Shown here one piece after another: positions 63,821 through 64,000 of a stretch of 64,000 bases of DNA. The stretch covers positions 62,001 through 126,000 of the forward strand of contig NZ_CP036537.1 of the NCBI RefSeq assembly GCF_021184025.1, written 5' to 3'. This stretch comes from Rhodopseudomonas boonkerdii. GTDB taxonomy: Bacteria > Pseudomonadota > Alphaproteobacteria > Rhizobiales > Xanthobacteraceae. Made by a program: the position numbers and the translations under genes. Below the pieces are notes generated by a model. That model saw nothing but the letters and a program-made list of their open reading frames with translations, was not told the origin of the DNA and did not search any database. Within the stretch, counting starts at the first letter, position 1. Each line of letters opens with the position of its first letter.

Positions 63821-63866
63821 CGGGACGACCCGCCGCAACGAGGAGCATCTGCCGGGACGACCCGGC
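63821..63866 (+). other. two tandem hairpins in the operon spacer
   Basis: CGGG-ACGA-CCCG (63821-63832) and GCCGGG-ACGA-CCCGGC (63851-63866) share the same core, with identical ACGA loops. They lie between the ATPase and DUF1989 genes and could adjust relative expression by mRNA processing or partial termination. No T-run follows. Confidence 0.5.
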
Positions 63867-63888
63867 ACCGATGAGAAGGAGAACGACC

Positions 63889-64000
63889 GTGATCCCGACG
63901 AAGGAACAGCAAGCCGAAATCGACGCCAACAAAAGGCGCTACGAACAACTGAAGAGCGCGGGTCAGGCCAGCGCACCGCGTGCACTGCCAGGACCGACCT
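63889..64000 (+). CDS. DUF1989-type urea carboxylase-associated protein, N-terminal fragment
   Basis: Only the first 37 residues are in the window: MIPTKEQQAEIDANKRRYEQLKSA then GQASAPRALPGPT. This pattern (RYE-x-L-x-x-AG ... APRALP-x-PT) is the usual start of urea carboxylase-associated proteins. In guanidine-I operons two such proteins form a carboxyguanidine deiminase that works between guanidine carboxylase and allophanate hydrolase. GTG at 63889 has AAGGAG seven bases upstream; an in-frame ATG at 63871 would include that site and is less likely. Assignment rests on a short segment plus context. Confidence 0.7.
   Translation, partial: MIPTKEQQAEIDANKRRYEQLKSAGQASAPRALPGPT

Overview
The window reads as chromosomal DNA of an alphaproteobacterium of the Bradyrhizobium / Rhodopseudomonas / Tardiphaga / Afipia group (Nitrobacteraceae). 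The base composition is GC-rich. The gene order tsaB-rimI-fur/mur, miaB-phoH-ybeY-corC-lnt-XRE, trmB and irr-fabA-fabB is typical of Rhizobiales. Irr carries the Bradyrhizobium-type N-terminal heme motif (GCPWHD), two promoters match the EcfG general-stress consensus, and intergenic spaces are filled with the palindromic repeats common in this group. No tRNA, rRNA, CRISPR array, prophage or insertion sequence was found.

Layout. 1-7.4 kb: an MFS permease, a PRC-barrel protein, a glycogen-debranching-like glucosidase and an ABC exporter on the minus strand, divergent from a GT4 glycosyltransferase whose leader has a GGAAC-N16-CGTT promoter. 7.5-23.4 kb: accessory metabolism (Na+/H+ antiporter, SDR, flavin disulfide reductase, GST, MFS, two molybdopterin oxidoreductases flanking an old yellow enzyme, GMC oxidoreductase, class III CoA transferase). 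23.4-30.9 kb: adenosine kinase, MurJ, TrpRS, a universal stress protein, an Nfu-type Fe-S scaffold and a soluble chemoreceptor with three PAS domains. 31.2-41.3 kb: a housekeeping block for tRNA modification, ribosome maturation, lipoprotein acylation and metal regulation. 41.4-51.1 kb: glyoxylate/hydroxypyruvate reductase, SH3 and SGNH proteins, irr divergent from fabA-fabB, RluA-type synthase, ftsY-yciB, and an enoyl-CoA hydratase divergent from a TetR regulator. 51.2-57.6 kb: Tat-exported SOD, a large Pro/Ala-rich OmpA-like protein, a small stress-type operon, a MAPEG protein and a hybrid histidine kinase. 57.7-60.3 kb: an ABC importer on the minus strand. 60.9-64 kb: the start of a guanidine-utilisation operon, cut by the window end.

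The most informative region is 60.92-64.0 kb. A sigma-54 -24/-12 element (GG-N10-GC) lies immediately upstream of a well-conserved guanidine-I (ykkC) riboswitch. The riboswitch is followed by a perfect 11-bp terminator whose left arm overlaps the proposed closing helix of the aptamer. Downstream are a substrate-binding protein, a permease, an ATPase and the first codons of a DUF1989-type (urea carboxylase-associated / carboxyguanidine deiminase-like) protein. This arrangement would make guanidine uptake and breakdown depend on both nitrogen status and guanidine itself.

At least seven copies of one paired-hairpin repeat, plus five other palindromic families, lie between about 20.2 and 51.2 kb and are absent from the flanks. 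Two such repeats occupy places where related genomes, from memory, carry metK (between XRE and trmB) and fabI (after fabB).
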